A stretch of 64,000 bases of DNA from Meloidogyne chitwoodi (GCA_015183035.1 JACZZP010000006.1:1984001-2048000); one strand, 5' to 3'; counted from the stretch's first letter, positions 14,777-25,664 are shown. Translations and numbers: made by a program. The notes: generated from the sequence alone by a model not told the origin.

Positions 14777-15184
14777 ATGGTTTCTGTAGACGATAAAAAA
14801 GTTAAAAATATTAAAAAAATAGCTACTCGTCGTTTGAATCGCCATATATTTGGTCATTGTATTAGTATTAAATCAAATTGGCAAAAACCTCTTAAAGAGA
14901 TATACAACAATACAAATCATCATTTTAAGAAACAGTTAAAAATGCCGACAGTTAAATATAGAGATGGTTCTTTGATTCATCAGAAAATTTTCAATGTTTG
15001 TTATTTTAAAATTTTCAAGATTTTTAGTGAAATAGGGACATTCCGTGAAATATATAAGTGTTTATATCTCGGTAAAGGACGATTCAGAGTAGCTCGTATA
15101 ACTTTTTTAATTTTAAATCTTCAAATAATTTTTATGTCATTCAAAAGAGCTCGCAAAATGGAGTCTTTTCACGAATTTGACTGA
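14777..15184 (+). CDS. Small basic open reading frame, doubtful gene
   Basis: A single 135-codon frame begins MVSVDDKKVKNIKKIATRRL and is Lys/Arg/Ile/Phe-rich. The first about 70 residues look protein-like (basic, with His/Asn/Trp), while the second half is hydrophobic and could be an intron read through (a GTAAAG donor lies near 15071). I recognise no family. It could be the first exon of a small gene or a chance frame. The adjacent 15190-15390 bp contain less A+T-rich, repeat-like sequence. Confidence 0.25.
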   Translation: MVSVDDKKVKNIKKIATRRLNRHIFGHCISIKSNWQKPLKEIYNNTNHHFKKQLKMPTVKYRDGSLIHQKIFNVCYFKIFKIFSEIGTFREIYKCLYLGKGRFRVARITFLILNLQIIFMSFKRARKMESFHEFD

Positions 15185-15399
15185 TCAGATCAGTTGATAA
15201 AAAAAAATTATCCTCGAAATACGCGAAAACACTATTTTCCACTTTTATCGTGCTATAACTTTTTGATGAGTGATCTGATTGGATAGGTCCAATTGGTTAA
15301 ATTTATCCGCTTATCGGATACTTTCGATTAATAAAAGAACTATTCAGATCGGTTAAGATATAAAAAAGTTATGGCCAAAAACAACCGGCTACTCCGAAT

Positions 15400-15564
15400 T
15401 AGAGATCGGAATTTTGAAAAACCCGGGACCGGGAATTGGAAATTTTAGAATGGAATGACCGGGAAAACTGGTATTCCCGATCCCGGTTTCATCCCATCGA
15501 CTTAGACAAAGCCAGGAGAAAGGACCGGGAAACGGGATCGGGACCCGATCCGTTCCGATCTCTA
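15400..15564. mobile_element. GC-rich hAT-like MITE, copy 1
   Basis: A 165-bp element with terminal inverted repeats TAGAGATCGGAA / TTCCGATCTCTA. It is flanked by an 8-bp direct repeat CTCCGAAT (15392-15399) and CTCTGAAT (15565-15572), with one mismatch. The interior is full of CCGGG/CCCGG motifs, a sharp contrast with the A+T-rich surroundings. Copy 2 lies at 36960-37134. The 8-bp duplications and TAGAGA ends point to the hAT superfamily. It has no coding capacity. Confidence 0.75.
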
Positions 15565-15779
15565 CTCTGAATCGTCCCCTCCCTTTATATCTTATACGGA
15601 CATCAAAACGCAGGCCTCTTGTTGCCGTAAATAATATTAATGCATGCCTGTTGCAACTGATAATTTAAATGACGCATATATGTTATGTAGGCATTTTATT
15701 CGCAAAAAATGATACTCAACTTCGTAGATCATGCGCAAATTCTTTTCTTTTTTTAATTTAAAAAAAACTTAAGTCAAAA

Positions 15780-16503
15780 ATGAATCGTCAGATTCTACGT
15801 GAATTACAACTATTGAGAACAGACGTAAATCAATTGAATAATCAATTGCAGCAACTTATATTAGTAGTTAATCACAATTCTTTTCAATTGCAGCAACTTA
15901 TAGGCGTAGTTAATAACAATGCTATTCAATTGCAGCAACTTGTAGGAATAGTTAATAACAATGCTATGGTAACTGTGGGAGAACTACAGCAAATTAGAGG
16001 AGACATTAATGGAGTTTTTTTTTATATATAGTATACATATGTACTTATAATTTATTTTTTATTTTAGTTGGCCGAAAGGGTAAACATATTGGAAGAAAAT
16101 CAAGCTGCACAACCAGCTGTACCACCAGCTGTCATTGGTATTTTTTTTATTTTTAAGGGTAATCAATTTACCTTTCAAAAATAATCGATCTGATCATTCC
16201 ACATAAGTTCTTTATTAAACTTAGGATCAGATTGGTTTCATCGAAAAATAACCTATTAATAATTTAAATGATACAATTAAATAATAAATTTAAGATAATC
16301 AGCAAAATGTGGAAGCTGAAGATCAGCAAGATGAAGATGTAGAAGCTGAAGATCAGGATGAAGCTGAGGAAGATGTTGTAGAAGCTGAAGATCAGCAAGA
16401 TGAGGATGTAGGTATGAATCAGCAGGAGGAAGTTGTTTTATTTAATGGAATCTTTAATGGTGTAAATAATTTAAGTGAGATGAAGCAGATTAATATTTTT
16501 TAG
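15780..16503 (+). CDS. Orphan protein with Gln/Asn repeats and an acidic tail
   Basis: About 170 residues in three exons (15780-16013, about 16069-16138, about 16303-16503). The N-terminus is an amphipathic heptad-like helix. It runs into three degenerate 18-residue repeats of the form QLQQLIGVVNNNAI, separated by about 54 bp at the DNA level. A short proline/alanine linker (QAAQPAVPPAVI) follows. The C-terminal part is an acidic repeat (VEAEDQQDEDVEAEDQ and variants) that ends in NGIFNGVNNLSEMKQINIF. There is no signal peptide or membrane segment. Splice signals are good and codon use resembles neighbours, so it is probably expressed. It is likely lineage-specific. It could oligomerise through the coiled coil. 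Function is unknown. Confidence 0.6.
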
Positions 16504-17038
16504 TTTTTTTTCATATTATTTATTCATAGCTTTTTTAGTGAATTGAAAGATTATTGTTCTCAAAAAATTAAATTTAAAAAACTTTTTAAATTGTTTTTTC
16601 AATTTATATTTTTAAAATTTATTTTTAAGTCTTAATAAAAAATTAGTTTTATGGATTTGGATATAATAAGAATCGGTTTAAGGCACTTAATTCAAGTTTT
16701 TAACCTTTGTTTGGTAAAAGTTTGCAAAAAATTGAAATATAGAATGCTTTGTTATTTTTTATCAACTTATTCTTTTTTGTCCATTTAACTTCCACTTTAT
16801 TTAAAAAAGGAAGTTAAAATTTAGACTAATTTATTTAAACTCGTCCCTCTTAAATTTCTGCCTTCGACATTCTAAACCTTTATCGAAACAAAAATGTATT
16901 CTTCAAAATAAGTTTAGTTTCATTTTTTAATTTTTTTCTCATCATCTTTTTCTTTACTCTTCAAGATCACAATTCCCTATAATACTGGTGTCAATGGAAC
17001 AACTAAAAAATATACAAAATTTTCAAATAAATCCCAGC
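16504..17038. other. Intergenic stretch, no gene seen
   Basis: About 535 bp of A+T-rich sequence between the orphan gene and a convergent minus-strand gene. It presumably holds the 3' ends of both. I see no repeats or RNA genes. Confidence 0.5.
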
Positions 17039-17960
17039 TCAATTACAATCGTCATCCGCAAGTTCAGCCCCTTCTCCACATCCTAATAGTAAAGGTGTTG
17101 ATGCGTTTGGATCCAGTGATTGCACGAGGCTTTCTTGCTTGCGCAACAACATCAAAAGCTTGATCGCTTGATCAAACGAACTTGCACCTTTATAATAAAT
17201 TATTAAAAATCAAAATTAATCCTTTTCTAACAATAAGTCATTAAAAAACTATAAAAATAACAGATTTTCGACCAATTCATTCTTATCATTTTCATCTTGT
17301 ACAACAGTTATTAGCATTCTAGGTTGAATAGCGGCAACCAATGAGAAAAGTAAATAATGTTGTTTGTCATTAAGTACAGCTAAAGAATGATACAATTAGA
17401 AGAAAAAATTTAAAAATAAAACTGCTCAGTCGATGAAAACCAAATAAACACAAAGCAATGCTTCTACCATAGTTAGACAAATTAGTTGACGATCAGAATG
17501 AAATTGGTTTAATCTTACAGTGCCTTTACACAGATGGATAAGACCTTAAGCAAAATGATTTTTTTCTAAATCTTTGAAATCTAATTTTTTTTATTTAATA
17601 TTAAACCTGAGAGAACAGCTACAGCCTGACTCAAACACTCCCCTAGTAACCTTCAGTTTTTGATGTAGAATTTGAGGCATTAGCATCTCTCTCATCTGCA
17701 TCACCATTGACGGATGCTGAAGGAGCAGTGATGTCAGGAAGGGGAGCGCCAGAATGTAGTTTAGTTTTAGAATGAGAAAAATTTTTAATAAAAGATGCTT
17801 TAAACAAATCGACAACCTCGTCCTTTTGTGCTTCCTTTTCATAATGTTCAGAACAAATATGCGAAATTTCCTTCAATTTTAATACATTCCAGACATGAAC
17901 ATCTACCAAAGTTGAAGCAATTTTTCCAAATGGATCAGAAAGTGCATGAAGAGAGGGTTA
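17039..17960 (-). CDS. Multi-exon gene of unknown family, possibly fragmentary
   Basis: Several minus-strand exons read as protein with good splice sites. In order from the 5' side: EISHICSEHYEKEAQKDEVV with a Ser/Ala/Asp-rich end, LIHLCKGTVRLNQFHSDRQL continuing to CLTMVEALLCVYL, then LAVLNDKQHYLLFSLVAAI with QPRMLITVVQDEND. The last exon contains FDQAIKLLMLLRKQESLVQS and ends ELADDDCN with a stop at 17039. The middle exons look like helical repeats (HEAT/ARM-like). The 5' end is unclear: no ATG starts the first exon in frame, and in-frame TAA codons precede it, so the gene either has an unseen upstream exon or is decaying. I cannot name it. Confidence 0.4.
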
Positions 17961-18300
17961 TTACCCTGAAATAAAAAAGCATTGTGAGGTCTAATATGTA
18001 TATTTTTTGCCTTAAACAATAAAAAAATGTTTTTTATCAAACGAATAATTTAATATATATTTACGTAAAAGTCGTTAATTTTCGGTAAAAAAGAAATAAA
18101 AAAATTGTTTTTGTGTACAATAATAAATACATTATTGTTTGGGGAGATTATAAAAATTGTAAAAAATATAATGGAATTTTTAATTGTGATAGAAAATAAA
18201 TGGACAACAATCATATACATTTAAAAGGAGAAAATAAGCATTTTCATAATTTTGTATTTTCTCCATTACATTGCCTCAAAATAAAAAATATTAAAGTAAA

Positions 18301-18690
18301 ATGAGTTTTAAAATTTTGCCTTTTCTACTAATTTTGCATTTTGTTATTGCTAATTTAACAACAAACTCTAAAATTAAAGAAAATCAAAATTCAGACTCTA
18401 AGGTGCAATTAGTATTGGACGAATTGCCACAAGGAGAAAAGAAAATTAACAGTGGAGGACTAATTGAGTCTGAAGGGGTAAAGGCAAGATTAACTAAATT
18501 TTGTATATGTAGTTATCTCTACAACATTTAAATATATCTTGTGAATTTATCCAATAATTCCATTTTTATTGAACAGATTCTCGACCATTTGGATTATTTT
18601 GAAATAGACCAGGAGGTCACTACAGGTGATAAGGAACCTCAGACGAATACTATGCGACGACGTATTTGTTTATTTCCGTGGAGTTGTTGA
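18301..18690 (+). CDS. Secreted peptide precursor ending in a predicted cyclic peptide
   Basis: 96 residues in two exons (18301-18477 and 18577-18690). A clear signal peptide (FKILPFLLILHFVIANL) is followed by a hydrophilic pro-region. The protein ends TMRRRICLFPWSC and then a stop codon. The tribasic RRR is a prohormone-convertase-type site, and cleavage would release ICLFPWSC. The only two cysteines of the mature part can close a ring CLFPWSC at the very C-terminus. This recalls allatostatin-C/somatostatin-type peptides (a C-aromatic-...-P-x-S-C ring near the C-terminus), but the ring is one residue shorter. Secretory processing is inferred. It could instead be a parasitism-related secreted peptide. 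No paralogue lies nearby. Confidence 0.65.
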
Positions 18691-19206
18691 ATTAAGGATT
18701 GAAACTTAAATTTTATTTTTTGTAATTATAAAACTTGAAATATTATGATATTTTAGATAATTTAAATTTATCGTTAAAATAATGAGATTATTATTTAGTC
18801 TGATTGATAATGAAAGAGATAGCGATACTATTCACAAAACTTAGACTCCAGTAAAATTGAAGAGCAAAAGAAAAAACATTTAAAAACAAAATTAATACAT
18901 AACATTTTGAGCAGAAAAAATTTAAATATAATTTTATGTACAAATTGGAGCAATAAAAATGATGCGTTGTCAACTGATTGATTAATACGCTATTTAATAG
19001 CCTAAAAATATATTTTCTGTTTCATTTTATATGAGTTTTCCAAATTCACATTTCTCTCATTTATTGATTTTCGAATTTTTATCTTTTTAAATATTTCTAG
19101 TTAAAAATTGTAATTATTAAGTCCTTTAATTAAAATTAAAAATTTTTATGCCTTTCTAATTGTCCAATAAAATCTTGAGAAGAATTCTTCTTTTCCATCT
19201 ATCAAA

Positions 19207-22200
19207 ATGAGCGGCGAGGAATGCGCCAATTTATATCAGCAAAGATTCGGCAAGAATCCAGAATGGCTTATAAGATGTCCCGGACGAGTAAATTTAATCG
19301 GCGAACATATAGACTATTCACATTATCCTGTCTTACCGATGGCCATTGAAGATAGCACTTGGGTGAGAGAAAAAAAATAAAAAAAGATATTTTATCCAAT
19401 TATTTACAAAATGCCAAATAATTTATAATTTGCTATATTTAAAAAATTAACGTATAATTTTTGATAAAAAGGTTGCCGCCGGAAACTCAACAATTATTGA
19501 GGGCGGAGAAAGGGAAATAAAATTGGAAAATGCAAATACTAGATATGAGTAAATTTGTTAAATTAATAAAAAAGAACATTTAATTATTTTATTTAGTTCA
19601 TTTACCCTTAAAATTGGAAATTCCTTTTCAAATTCTTCTTCAAATGGAGAAAGTCCAAAATGGTATCATTACTTTTTTGCCGGATGGAGAGGTGCTTTAG
19701 AAAGGTTATTCTTAAATGATGAGGATAAAAGTGAAGATAAAGTTTTGGAAAAAGCTAAAGGAATGTTTGTTTTAGTAGGTAGTAGAATTCCACCGAGTGC
19801 GGGTTTAAGGTAATATAAATTATAATTGACTTTTTCTTTCTCATTTTTAGCAGTTCATCAGCATTAGTCTGTGCAGCTGCGTTAGCCACTTTGTGTGTGC
19901 AAACTAAAAAAGCTTTTGGCGAAATTTCAAAAGTAAAAAGATAAATTACAGCCTAATAAATAAAAATTAAATTATTTTTTAGAAAGATTTGGCAGAATTC
20001 ACTACAAAATCTGAACGTTTCGTGGGAATGGAAGGAGGAGGGATGGACCAAGCATGCGAATGTTAGTTTCATTTTATTCAAAAAAATTTTCACCCTTAAA
20101 AGTGAAATACTCATATATTCAAAATGGTAAACTAACAAAAGGGTCAGAGGGCCTGTATCTCAAACAGTGAACAAATCCACAACAGACCATATTTATACAT
20201 TTTTACTAATAGAAATACAACAAATACAGAATCTTTGAAGGAATATATTGGAACAAATACTTTACAAAACAAATTACATATAGAATAAGGAGTTTAGGAG
20301 AGGTTGACCTATTTATTTTTATCTTTCATCTTATTCTCAATTCATTACGCGTAGCAAACGTTGCGATTGCCTCCACCAGTAGATCCTGGAAGTCCGGCAC
20401 TACCATCTTTAAAATGAAGTTTTTATAAAAATAGTTTTGACTGATATTCTTACCTCCATAGCCCGGATACACGATTTTACCACCAATAGTACGCTGTCCT
20501 CGAAGTCCTTTGAAGCCCGGAAGATACGCGGATTCAACACCAGCAGAAGGAAGAGGTCCTGGAAAATGAAGCTTTTTTATTAAACTAGTTTTGATGGATA
20601 TTCTTACCTGCATAACCCGGACAATACATGGATGGAGGACGGCGATCTCCAGAAGGCATATAGACACTACTCTGCTTACTGCCGCCACCAGGCATCTGAA
20701 CTCCACCAAGGTACGAAGAATTTGCCATTGGAGAGCAGAAATAGAGTTGTTGTCGTTAGCCGCACAGACTGCTTACGTTGAGAAGTATAGTTTGTTTGGT
20801 CGTTTATAGAAATTAAAAATTTTCTATTCTTTTATACCATGTCCAGACATTTCGTCGACAGAAATTGCACGACATTTCGTCCATCGGCAAAAAATCGTGG
20901 GTTCAGGTAAACGAAATGTAGTTTTTTTGCCGTAGAGGCGAAATGTCGTGCATTTTTGTTCGACGAAATGTAGAGGTCTCTATACTTCGGAATGGGACGG
21001 TTCCGTGCCACCGGTTCAGTTTCAAGATATAGGCCATTGAAAATTGAAAAACTGGTGGAATAAGCTAATTTTTAGTGTGAAAACAGTAATAAATAACAAG
21101 ATAATAATATATATTCTATTTTCAGGTCTAGCTGAACGTGGATCTGCTTTACGAATTGACTTTGCACCTCTCAACTTTCGTCCAGTCAATTTACCCTCAA
21201 ATGCATTATTTGCTGTTATTCATTCTGGACGGGAATGGTTATAGTTTTTATCCAATAAATTTAATTTAATTTTTAAATAATTTTAAAGTAACAAAGGAGC
21301 TAATTCCCAATATAATCAACGTGTTGTAGAATGTCGTTTAGCAGCTCAAGTGATAGCCAAAAACGCAAAACTGGTCTCTACAACAAATAAATGGTATTCT
21401 GTTCGAACACTTAAAGATGTCGCTGAATTGGCCGGATTATCTGAAGAACCTGAAAAAATGCTGGAATTTGTTAACAATTATTTGGACGAAAATTCTGAAG
21501 AATTTTATACGCGCAAACAAATTTGTGAAATTTTGGAATGTACAGAAACAGATTTGGAAAAATATTCGTTAAATTCAAACACTCAGGATAGTAAGTTTTT
21601 ACTCCATTTTCTTCTCTTTATTCCAAAATATTTTTTAGTGCAGAAATTTTGGCTTACTAAACGGGCGAAACACGTTTTTTCTGAGGCTGCTAGAGTCCTG
21701 GAATTTGAAAGAATATGCATAGTTCAAGACAAAAAGGCATTGGAAAAATTAGCAGGTTTTTTATAATTTAAGATACACTTTGAGTGACATTTTGTCCTAA
21801 AAATTGTGGCAAAAAATTATTTCTCTTTTGAAATTAAATTTTAGTTCCAAATTTTGATTATTTCCATAAGGAAAATTTTCGTTCAATTTTAGAATTAATG
21901 AACGCTAGTCATTTATCATGCGCCAATTTGTTTGAATGTAGCTGTCCTGAATTAGATTATACAGTAAAAAAATGTTTAACTTCTGGTTGTTTAGCAGGTT
22001 AACCTTTTCATATTTTTTAAAATTTTACAATCGCACTTTTCTATCTAATAATGAAACTTTTAGTTTAATTAGAAAGAAAAACCCAACTTTTATAAAATTC
22101 ATTTTTACCAAAATATAATTTATATATCTCCTTTTTTAGCTAGACTAACAGGTGCAGGTTGGGGAGGTTGTGTTGTTGCATTAGTCGATAAAAACACAAA

Positions 22201-22312
22201 ACATTCTGTCGAAGCATCTGGATTACAAGTACTTTTTTGGAGTGAGCCTTGTTCTGGAATTGAAGCCTTTTCTTTTGAGGAATTCAAAAAAAGAAATGAA
22301 TTATCTATTTAA
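19207..22312 (+). CDS. GHMP-family galactokinase, GALK2-like
   Basis: About 440 residues in about nine exons. The substrate-binding signature [20 protein letters not shown] is near the N-terminus. The GHMP ATP loop is PPSAGLSSSALVC (split by an intron), followed by EGGGMDQAC. Further conserved blocks are [50 protein letters not shown] and [17 protein letters not shown]. These fit GALK2 (N-acetylgalactosamine kinase/galactokinase) better than GALK1. Reaction: ATP-dependent 1-phosphorylation of Gal or GalNAc in the cytosol. The intron between about 20060 and 21125 is about 1.06 kb, far longer than the others, because it holds an antisense nested gene and its MITE. The exon at 21126-21239 is partly duplicated downstream at 23606-23668. 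Confidence 0.92.
20345..20728 (-). CDS. Gly/Pro-rich nested gene, copy A (inside galactokinase intron)
   Basis: About 95 residues in three exons joined by phase-1 introns of about 50 bp. The start is ATG at 20728 ([20 protein letters not shown]). The protein has [20 protein letters not shown], then [18 protein letters not shown] and YPGYGG, and ends [16 protein letters not shown]. It has no signal peptide and no regular Gly-X-Y repeat, so it is not a collagen. Copies B (22771-23368) and C (36110-36693) share exon phases, intron start (GTAAGAATATCCATC type), leader and promoter. Copy A is the shortest because it lacks the GGFPGQ-type repeats of copy C. It lies antisense in an intron of the galactokinase gene. 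Function unknown. Family spread by duplication is clear from the flanks. Confidence 0.65.
20729..21020 (-). promoter_or_regulatory. Promoter and leader of nested gene copy A, interrupted by a MITE
   Basis: Read on the minus strand, the promoter motif GGAACCGTCCCA (complement of 20993-21004) is followed by the disrupted TATA region (TATAC 20981-20985, MITE 20838-20980, TATAC 20833-20837). A leader of about 70 nt follows that is almost identical to that of copy C. In copies B and C the TATA region is intact and lies directly next to the GAACCGTC motif, so here the motif is pushed about 150 bp upstream. Confidence 0.55.
20838..20980. mobile_element. MITE inserted in the promoter of nested gene copy A
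   Basis: A 143-bp insertion flanked by TATAC on both sides (20833-20837, 20981-20985). It has long imperfect inverted repeats: ACATTTCGTCGACAGAAATT, then GCACGACATTTCG, on the left. The right-hand copy reads, reverse-complemented, ACATTTCGTCGAACAAAAAT, then GCACGACATTTCG. The uninterrupted paralogous promoters at about 23463 and 36002 show the empty site. It has no coding capacity. Confidence 0.75.
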
Positions 22313-22460
22313 AAAAGATGAGAGAATTTAACGAATCAAAAGGTTTTTAATTTAATATTTTAAAAAGATAATGGGATTTTTTTTAATAGGGCTCTCTAAA
22401 ACCTCTTAGTTTTTACTTACAAAAATACTTTTTAATAATTTTTCTTGTTAATTTGAAAAT

Positions 22461-22625
22461 TTTTTAAATTATATTTTTCCCTTCTCTCTACTACTTTGTT
22501 AAACTTTCACCTTTAAAAAACTAAAAAATAAATTAATTAAAAAACACTCCAAAGATTATAATAATATTTTTATTAATTTTTAAATTTTATTAAGTCTCGG
22601 ATAAATTTGTTAATAAAGAACAGGC
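22461..22625. repeat. Galactokinase 3' flank, duplicated at 23669-23840
   Basis: This A+T-rich 3' flank (TTTTTTAAATTATATTTTTC...CACTCCAAAG...GATAAATTTGTTAATAAA) recurs with small changes at 23669-23840, directly after the fossil galactokinase exon. It marks the far edges of a duplication unit that includes nested gene copy B. Confidence 0.7.
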
Positions 22626-22770
22626 TATTAAAACATGTTTTACTCTTCAACAAATACAAAATGTTTGGGCGAATAGATTAGAGGAGCAATATGAACAAAA
22701 TATATATAGAATAACGAGTTTAAGATGAATTTACCAATTTATTTAGTTTATCTTTCATCTTATGCTCAAT

Positions 22771-23368
22771 TCATCTCCCGAGGTAAACGCTGTTATTGCC
22801 GCCTCCACTAGTAGAATTCTGTCCTGAAGATCCGCCACTACCACCTTTAAAATGAAAATTTCTACTTAAATAGTTTTGATGGATATTCTTACCTCTCCTG
22901 CTCGGAGGACCATACACGCAGCTCATAACAGTAGGTTGTTGAAGTGGGTTGATTCTATTAGAAGGTTGTTGACTTTGATCATTAGCGGGAAGTGATGAAG
23001 GTACGAAGCATCTAGCACTCATTAGTCCAGATGGATTTGTTCCGAAGCTTCCTGTAGAAGTACCTATAAAAAATTAAAGTTAAATTTTTATATTAAAAGT
23101 CAAATTTGTTAAAACCTGTCGAAGTCCCACTAAGCCCTCCAGTTGTTGTTGTTGCTTCACGCAAAGTGACGTTGATTGTGCTGGGAGGTCTCAGAATAGG
23201 ATATTCTTCTCTCATACTGCCAGTTCCTGGTGTAACTGTTAAAGTCCATTAATTAGATCTACAACTCTTTTAGGATTAATTACCTCCAATGTTCATATAG
23301 ATACTACTATTCTGTTCATTGCCGCCACTAGACGACTGACCTCCACCACAGTACGAAGAACTTTGCAT
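22771..23368 (-). CDS. Gly/Ser/Pro-rich family gene, copy B (diverged)
   Basis: About 150 residues in four exons with phase-1 introns. The start is ATG at 23368 (MQSSSYCGGGQSSSGGNEQN). The middle exons are unlike copies A and C (REEYPILRPPSTINVTLREA, SFGTNPSGLMSARCFVPSSL, INPLQQPTVMSCVYGPPSRR). The last exon returns to the family theme (GGSGGSSGQNSTSGGGNNSV). The promoter, leader and 3' flank are clearly homologous to copy A. Reading frames are intact, so it may be functional. The coding part has diverged much more than the non-coding flanks, suggesting exon replacement or fast evolution. No signal peptide. Function unknown. Confidence 0.6.
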
Positions 23369-23605
23369 TGAAGAGTAGAAATATGAGTTGTTGTTGTGTT
23401 GTTAGCCACACAAACTTTAAATAATTATTTTGTTGAATATAAATAAAGTCAGAATTTTCATTCCTTTTATACTCTGGACGGTTCCGTGTTGGCAGTTCAG
23501 TGCCAAAATAAGGCCCTTGAAAATCAAAGAATAATTGGTGGAATAAGCTAATTTTTAGTGTGAAAATAATGATAAATAACAAGATAAGATATATTCTATT
23601 TTCAG

Positions 23606-23668
23606 GTTTAGTTGAACGTGGTTCTGCTTTACGAATTGACTTTGCACCTCTCAACTTTCGTCCAGTCA
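23606..23668 (+). pseudogene. Fossil galactokinase exon fragment
   Basis: 63 bp preceded by an intact splice acceptor (TTCTATTTTCAG) duplicates galactokinase exon sequence at 21126-21188. It still translates as [19 protein letters not shown]. It breaks off into sequence matching the galactokinase 3' flank, so the remaining exons were lost. There is no donor site and it cannot be part of a working galactokinase. Confidence 0.85.
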
Positions 23669-23868
23669 TATTTTTTAAATTATATTTTTCCTTTAAATCC
23701 TTCCCTCTACCTTTGTTAAATTTCACCTTTAAAAACTAAATAAATAAATTAAAAAATACTCCAAAGCTCACAATAATCTTTATTCATTTTTAAATTTTAA
23801 ATAAAAATAATAGTTTCGAATAAATTTGTTAATAAATGCTTAAAGTGATTTTCTCAATTTTTTCCAAT

Positions 23869-25312
23869 TTATTTCTCTTTATTGACATGCTCTAAAAAGC
23901 AAAAAATAAAATCAAGAAAAAAAATATTTGAACAAACCGTCTGATATCACAGCTGCCTTTTCACGTTGAAACTCTGCCTCAGAAAGGAATGGCGTCTCTG
24001 TACCATCTCCAAACCTCAAAACCATTTTAGCCAAGTCAATGCTGCATTTATGTCTAAGTAATGTGTTCAATCCAAATCTGATTTTAAATTAAAAAATTAA
24101 AAATAAAAAAAATAATACAATATATCTTTATCTCTGTCTGCCACAACTTCAAAAGGACAAGGAAAAAAATGATCATTTACTTGCAATTGGCAGGAATGAA
24201 TTCTGAAAGATTTTTTTTAATTTAAAATTATTTTTATTTAACCTTCCAAGCACTTTTTGACGTCCACCAATACCAACAAGTTGTACTCGAAAACGTTTAT
24301 CTACCAATCGTAGAATATTGCATCTTTTAGCACACGATTCAGATAAAACTGAAGATTGCGCACCTTTTAAAGAATTTTTAAATTAATTTTTTTAAATATT
24401 TAAAATTACCTGAATCAATAAAAGCAATAACTGGACAATTATTAATTTTCATTCGAATATAAAGCATATGAACAGAAATTAAAGTTTCAGGCATATGCTC
24501 CATAGCAAAATCGTGCATAAAATCAAGATTTTGATGTTCAATTAATTCAGCAACATAACGCTGTCCTTCTTCACTTGTTTCGTCCATCATTAAACGCTGT
24601 TTTCGTGCAAATTCTTTGTTTGAATGAAGATACGCGGCAATGAAAGCCTCTGAAATTTAAATGGGGTAAAATCAATAAAAAGGCTTTTTGAAAAAGATTT
24701 AGATAAACTAATGAATTTTCTAAAATTAATTTTGAATTGTCTTAATAATTATAATTAATTATTTAAATATTTAATTAAAACCTTTATCTGTTGGATTTGC
24801 CTCATAAGCAGTTGCCAACTCTGGAAATCTTGCTCTCACAACATCGAGTTCGCCAGGTTCAGAAAGTCTTTCAAAATACTGTTCCGCCAACAATCTAATT
24901 TGTGACTCTGCAGAGGGACGCTTTGTTGGCACTTTAATGCTTTTTACCAAATGTGAAATAAGTCCAGAAAGTCCATTAGAAGTAGACGACGTTGGAACAT
25001 TTGGAGGTGCAGCATTCCTCATCGGTTTAACTTTTATAAAATGAACAGCATTACCATCCTCTATATTAAAATCCTATGAGAAGAAAATTTCAAAAAAATT
25101 AAATTAAAATAAACCTTTAATTGTTTTGCCAACAAATCTGGTGAATTCAAATCAATTTTTTGACCATTATAAATTAATTCTAATTGTTCCAAAGGAAGTT
25201 CAGCAATAGAAGAAAGTTCAATTTTACATAGAGATACAAAAATCTCAAGTTCAATATCTGGACTAACTTCTAAGCTACAACTATCATCATCAGCAATTAT
25301 AGTTAGTTGCAT
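23869..25312 (-). CDS. ddi-1: DDI1-type ubiquitin-like and retropepsin-fold protease
   Basis: About 400 residues in eight exons. The start is ATG at 25312 with an N-terminal ubiquitin-like domain (MQLTIIADDDSCSLEVSPDI, LPLEQLELIYNGQKIDL). A helical HDD-like region follows (QIRLLAEQYFERLSEPGELD, RQRLMMDETSEEGQRYVAEL region). Then comes the aspartic protease domain with the catalytic Asp in INNCPVIAFIDSGAQSSVLS, AKRCNILRLVDKRFRVQLVG and FGLNTLLRHKCSIDL. No C-terminal UBA domain is seen, and the protein ends ISDEHVNKEK. Family role: a cellular protease/shuttle that cleaves ubiquitinated clients such as SKN-1A/NRF1 to activate proteasome gene expression. It is head to head with Integrator subunit 6. 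Confidence 0.93.
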
Positions 25313-25664
25313 AATTTAAGGCCTTTTTAAATTTTATTTAATATAAATTGAAATGCTAATAAAAATTAAAAAAATGAAATAGATTTAAGAAAAAAATTAA
25401 AAAACGTCGAATTAAATAAAAATGATGATATTTACGTGAATTCAGTAAATGACAATTTGAAAGTGTGTTATTAATTTATTTTTTGGCATTATGTAATATA
25501 TTTGACAAAATATCTCTCTAAAATTCATATAAAAGTCATTTGCTTTTACGTTTTTAGGTATTTTCGGTTTTTTGTGAGTGTGTGAAAATTAGTTTTTATT
25601 TGGTTATATCAAAGTATTTTTATTTTGTTGATTTAAGAGATATATCTTGTTGAAAATTCTTAAT
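25313..25664. promoter_or_regulatory. Bidirectional region between DDI1 and INTS6
   Basis: 352 bp separates two divergent start codons. A splice-like TTTTTAGG and a T-rich tract occur near 25555-25620. No clear TATA box or known motif is seen. Confidence 0.45.

Noticed and set aside
20345..20728. Collagen call for the Gly/Pro-rich family
   Set aside because: There is no Gly-X-Y periodicity, no signal peptide and no flanking Cys pattern of cuticle collagens.
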